This document shows, piece after piece, positions 62,431 through 64,000 of a DNA stretch of 64,000 nt. A program made the translations under genes and the position numbers. The notes beneath the pieces were generated by a model. That model saw only the letters and a list, made by a program, of their open reading frames with translations. It made no database searches and was not told the origin of the DNA. Source of the DNA: Streptomyces sp. AP-93 (GTDB taxonomy: Bacteria > Actinomycetota > Actinomycetes > Streptomycetales > Streptomycetaceae); contig NZ_JALGBX010000010.1 in assembly GCF_022808175.1 (NCBI RefSeq), positions 186,001-250,000 of the forward strand, in the 5' to 3' direction. How positions within the stretch are numbered: position 1 is the stretch's first letter; each line of letters starts with the position of its first letter.

Positions 62431-62465
62431 ACGAAGGCCCGGATCCGATGGATCCGGGCCTTCGT
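62431..62465 (+). terminator. hairpin terminator after tRNA-fMet
   Basis: A perfect 16-bp stem (acgaaggcccggatcc and its complement) around a gat loop. The gap on to 62625 shows no gene. Confidence 0.9.
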
Positions 62466-62625
62466 CATGCCCAATCGAGTTTTTCGCCGACGCGGGGTCA
62501 CTGGGGTGGGTGAGTTGAGGTGTGAGCGTGTTTGACTTGTCTCTCTGTGGGCATGTCGACAAAACGCTGTAGTGACCTCACTGACTGCGACATACCAGGT
62601 GTACGCGGGTAGCAGGTGATGCGAC

Positions 62626-64000
62626 GATGGGATTTATGGGGGACAGGTCAACTCTGCTGGAGACAGGGCGGTTTGTGAGGGCGGACTCCGAATCGGATGC
62701 GGAGGCCGATGGGGCGGCTCAGGCCGTTGACGTGCGGACCGCGATGACCACGCGGCCGGTACGGACCACGGCCGCGGCGCCGACCACGCCGGACGTGTCG
62801 GTCGTGTCAGTCGATGCGTTGTTCGACGACGCGGTCTTCGGGCTGACCGACGCGGCCGGCGACGCCGCGCTGGAGGCCCGGCACCGGGTCGCCGCCGACA
62901 AGGGGGACCCGGGCGCGATGAGCGTACTCGGGGCGCTCCTGCTGCGCCGCGGCGACCTCGCGGGAGCCGAGCCGTACCTGCGCGGGGCGACCGGGGAGGG
63001 CGACCGTGCGGCCGCCAACAACCTGGGCGTACTGCTGCACCAGCGCGGCTACCCCGAGGAGGCCGCCGGCTGGTGGCGCGTGGCGGCCGTGGCCGGATCC
63101 GCTCCCGCCGCGCACGCCCTGGGCCGCTATTACCGCGAGCGGGGCGACGAGCCCGCCGCCGAGTACTGGATGCGCCAGGCGGCGGAATCCGGCCATGCCC
63201 TGGGGGCCTACGGCCTCGCAGACCTGCTGGAGCACCGCGGGGACAAGGGCGTCGAGCGGTGGTTCCGTGCTGCCGCCGAGCAGGGGCACCGCGAGGCCGC
63301 GTACCGGCTGGCCCGGCACCTGCGCAAGGGTGACCCGGCCGAGGCCGAGCAGTGGTACCGGCAGGCCGCCGCACGCGGGCACCGCCGCGCCGGGCTGCAC
63401 CTGGGCGCGCTCCTGGAGGCGCGCGGGGAGCTGAAGGAGGCCGGCCGCTGGTACCTGACCTCCGCCAAGCAGGGCGAGCCGCGGGCGGCGTGCGCGCTCG
63501 GCTTCCTGCTGCGCGACGCCGGCGACGAGGAGAACGCGGCCACCTGGTGGCTGCGGGCCGCCCAGGACGGCGACGGCAACGCGGCGAACGCGCTGGGCGC
63601 ACTGCACGCTGCGCGCGGCGAGACCCAGACGGCGGAGAAGTGGTACCGGGCCGCGATGGACGCGGGTGACCAGAACGGGGCGTACAACCTCGCGCTGCTC
63701 TGCGCCGCCCAGGAGCGGACCGGGCCGGCCGAGCAGTGGTACCGGCGCGCGGCGTACGCGGGACACCGCGAGGCGGCCAACGCGCTGGCCATCCTGCTGC
63801 TGCAGGGCGGTGACGCGGAGGGCGCGGAGCCCTGGTTCTCGAAGGCTGCGGAGGCGGGGAGCGTGGACGCCGCCTTCAACCTCGGGATCCTCTTCGCCAG
63901 CCGCGACGAGGACCGCACAGCCCTGAAGTGGTACGAGCGGGCGGCATCGGCGGGACACACCGACGCGGCCCTCCAGGTCGGCATCGCGCTGGTCCGCGAC
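62626..64000 (+). CDS. Sel1/TPR-like repeat protein, 3' end outside window
   Basis: At least 458 residues, open at the window edge. After an N-terminal 60 residues come about ten Sel1-like units of 36 residues built on AA-xLG-x-LL-RGD, -A-WY-xAA-xGH (for example GNAANALGALHAARGETQTAEKWYRAA). These form a helical scaffold for protein-protein contacts. Start at ATG 62626 after AGGTGAT; ATG 62635 is an alternative. No catalytic motif visible in this part. Confidence 0.85.

Overview
The window reads as a segment of a Streptomyces-type actinomycete chromosome. It is GC-rich with strong third-position G/C bias and many GTG starts. It carries WhiB7, mycoredoxin, AdnAB-like helicase-nucleases and TIGR03624, PPA1309 and UPF0182 family proteins. 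All calls come from reading the sequence; family names rest on motif recognition, not on a database search.

Left part (1-12 kb, all minus strand). A TnpB-like transposon nuclease broken by an in-frame TGA runs off the left edge. It is followed by a secreted tripeptidyl-peptidase-like lipoprotein hydrolase, a MacB/FtsX-type ABC transporter (permease plus ATPase), a two-component system whose histidine kinase is split by a one-base frameshift, protoporphyrinogen oxidase (hemG) and a SPASM radical-SAM protein.

Respiratory nitrate reductase block (12-19.7 kb). narG-narH-narJ-narI run leftwards with overlapping start/stop codons and lead directly into the radical-SAM gene. A YwiC-like membrane protein is divergent from narG. 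Two 9-bp tandem-repeat tracts lie inside narG and narJ.

Middle (19.8-26.5 kb). This holds a coupled pair of unrecognised membrane-associated proteins, a GNAT acetyltransferase, a 965-residue protein joining a degenerate kinase-like domain to a flippase-like membrane domain, and an alkyltransferase-like protein.

Conserved actinobacterial DNA-repair/redox block (26.1-62.3 kb). An alkyltransferase-like gene, two AdnA/AdnB-like helicase-nucleases, an M20 peptidase, nudC, an aldo/keto reductase, mycoredoxin, uvrD2, whiB7 with a long attenuator-like leader, an ABC1 kinase, a zincin-like protein, a PDZ/Lon-like protease and a UPF0182 protein follow the gene order remembered from the mycobacterial Rv3204-Rv3193 region. 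Inserted within it are a 1040-residue STAND-type ATPase with 11 TPR repeats, an orphan ThiF/E1-like protein, a YgjP metallopeptidase, a TerD-AIM24 gene with two more AIM24 genes, moaE and others.

Right edge (62.3-64 kb). An initiator tRNA-Met with a strong terminator is followed by a Sel1/TPR-repeat protein that runs off the window.

Most notable: the whiB7 leader (AT-rich WhiB7-type promoter, 119-codon upstream ORF, intrinsic terminator before whiB7), the STAND-TPR ATPase in an otherwise conserved neighbourhood, the TerD-AIM24 cluster, and an intergenic palindromic repeat family with one copy translated inside the adnB-like gene.
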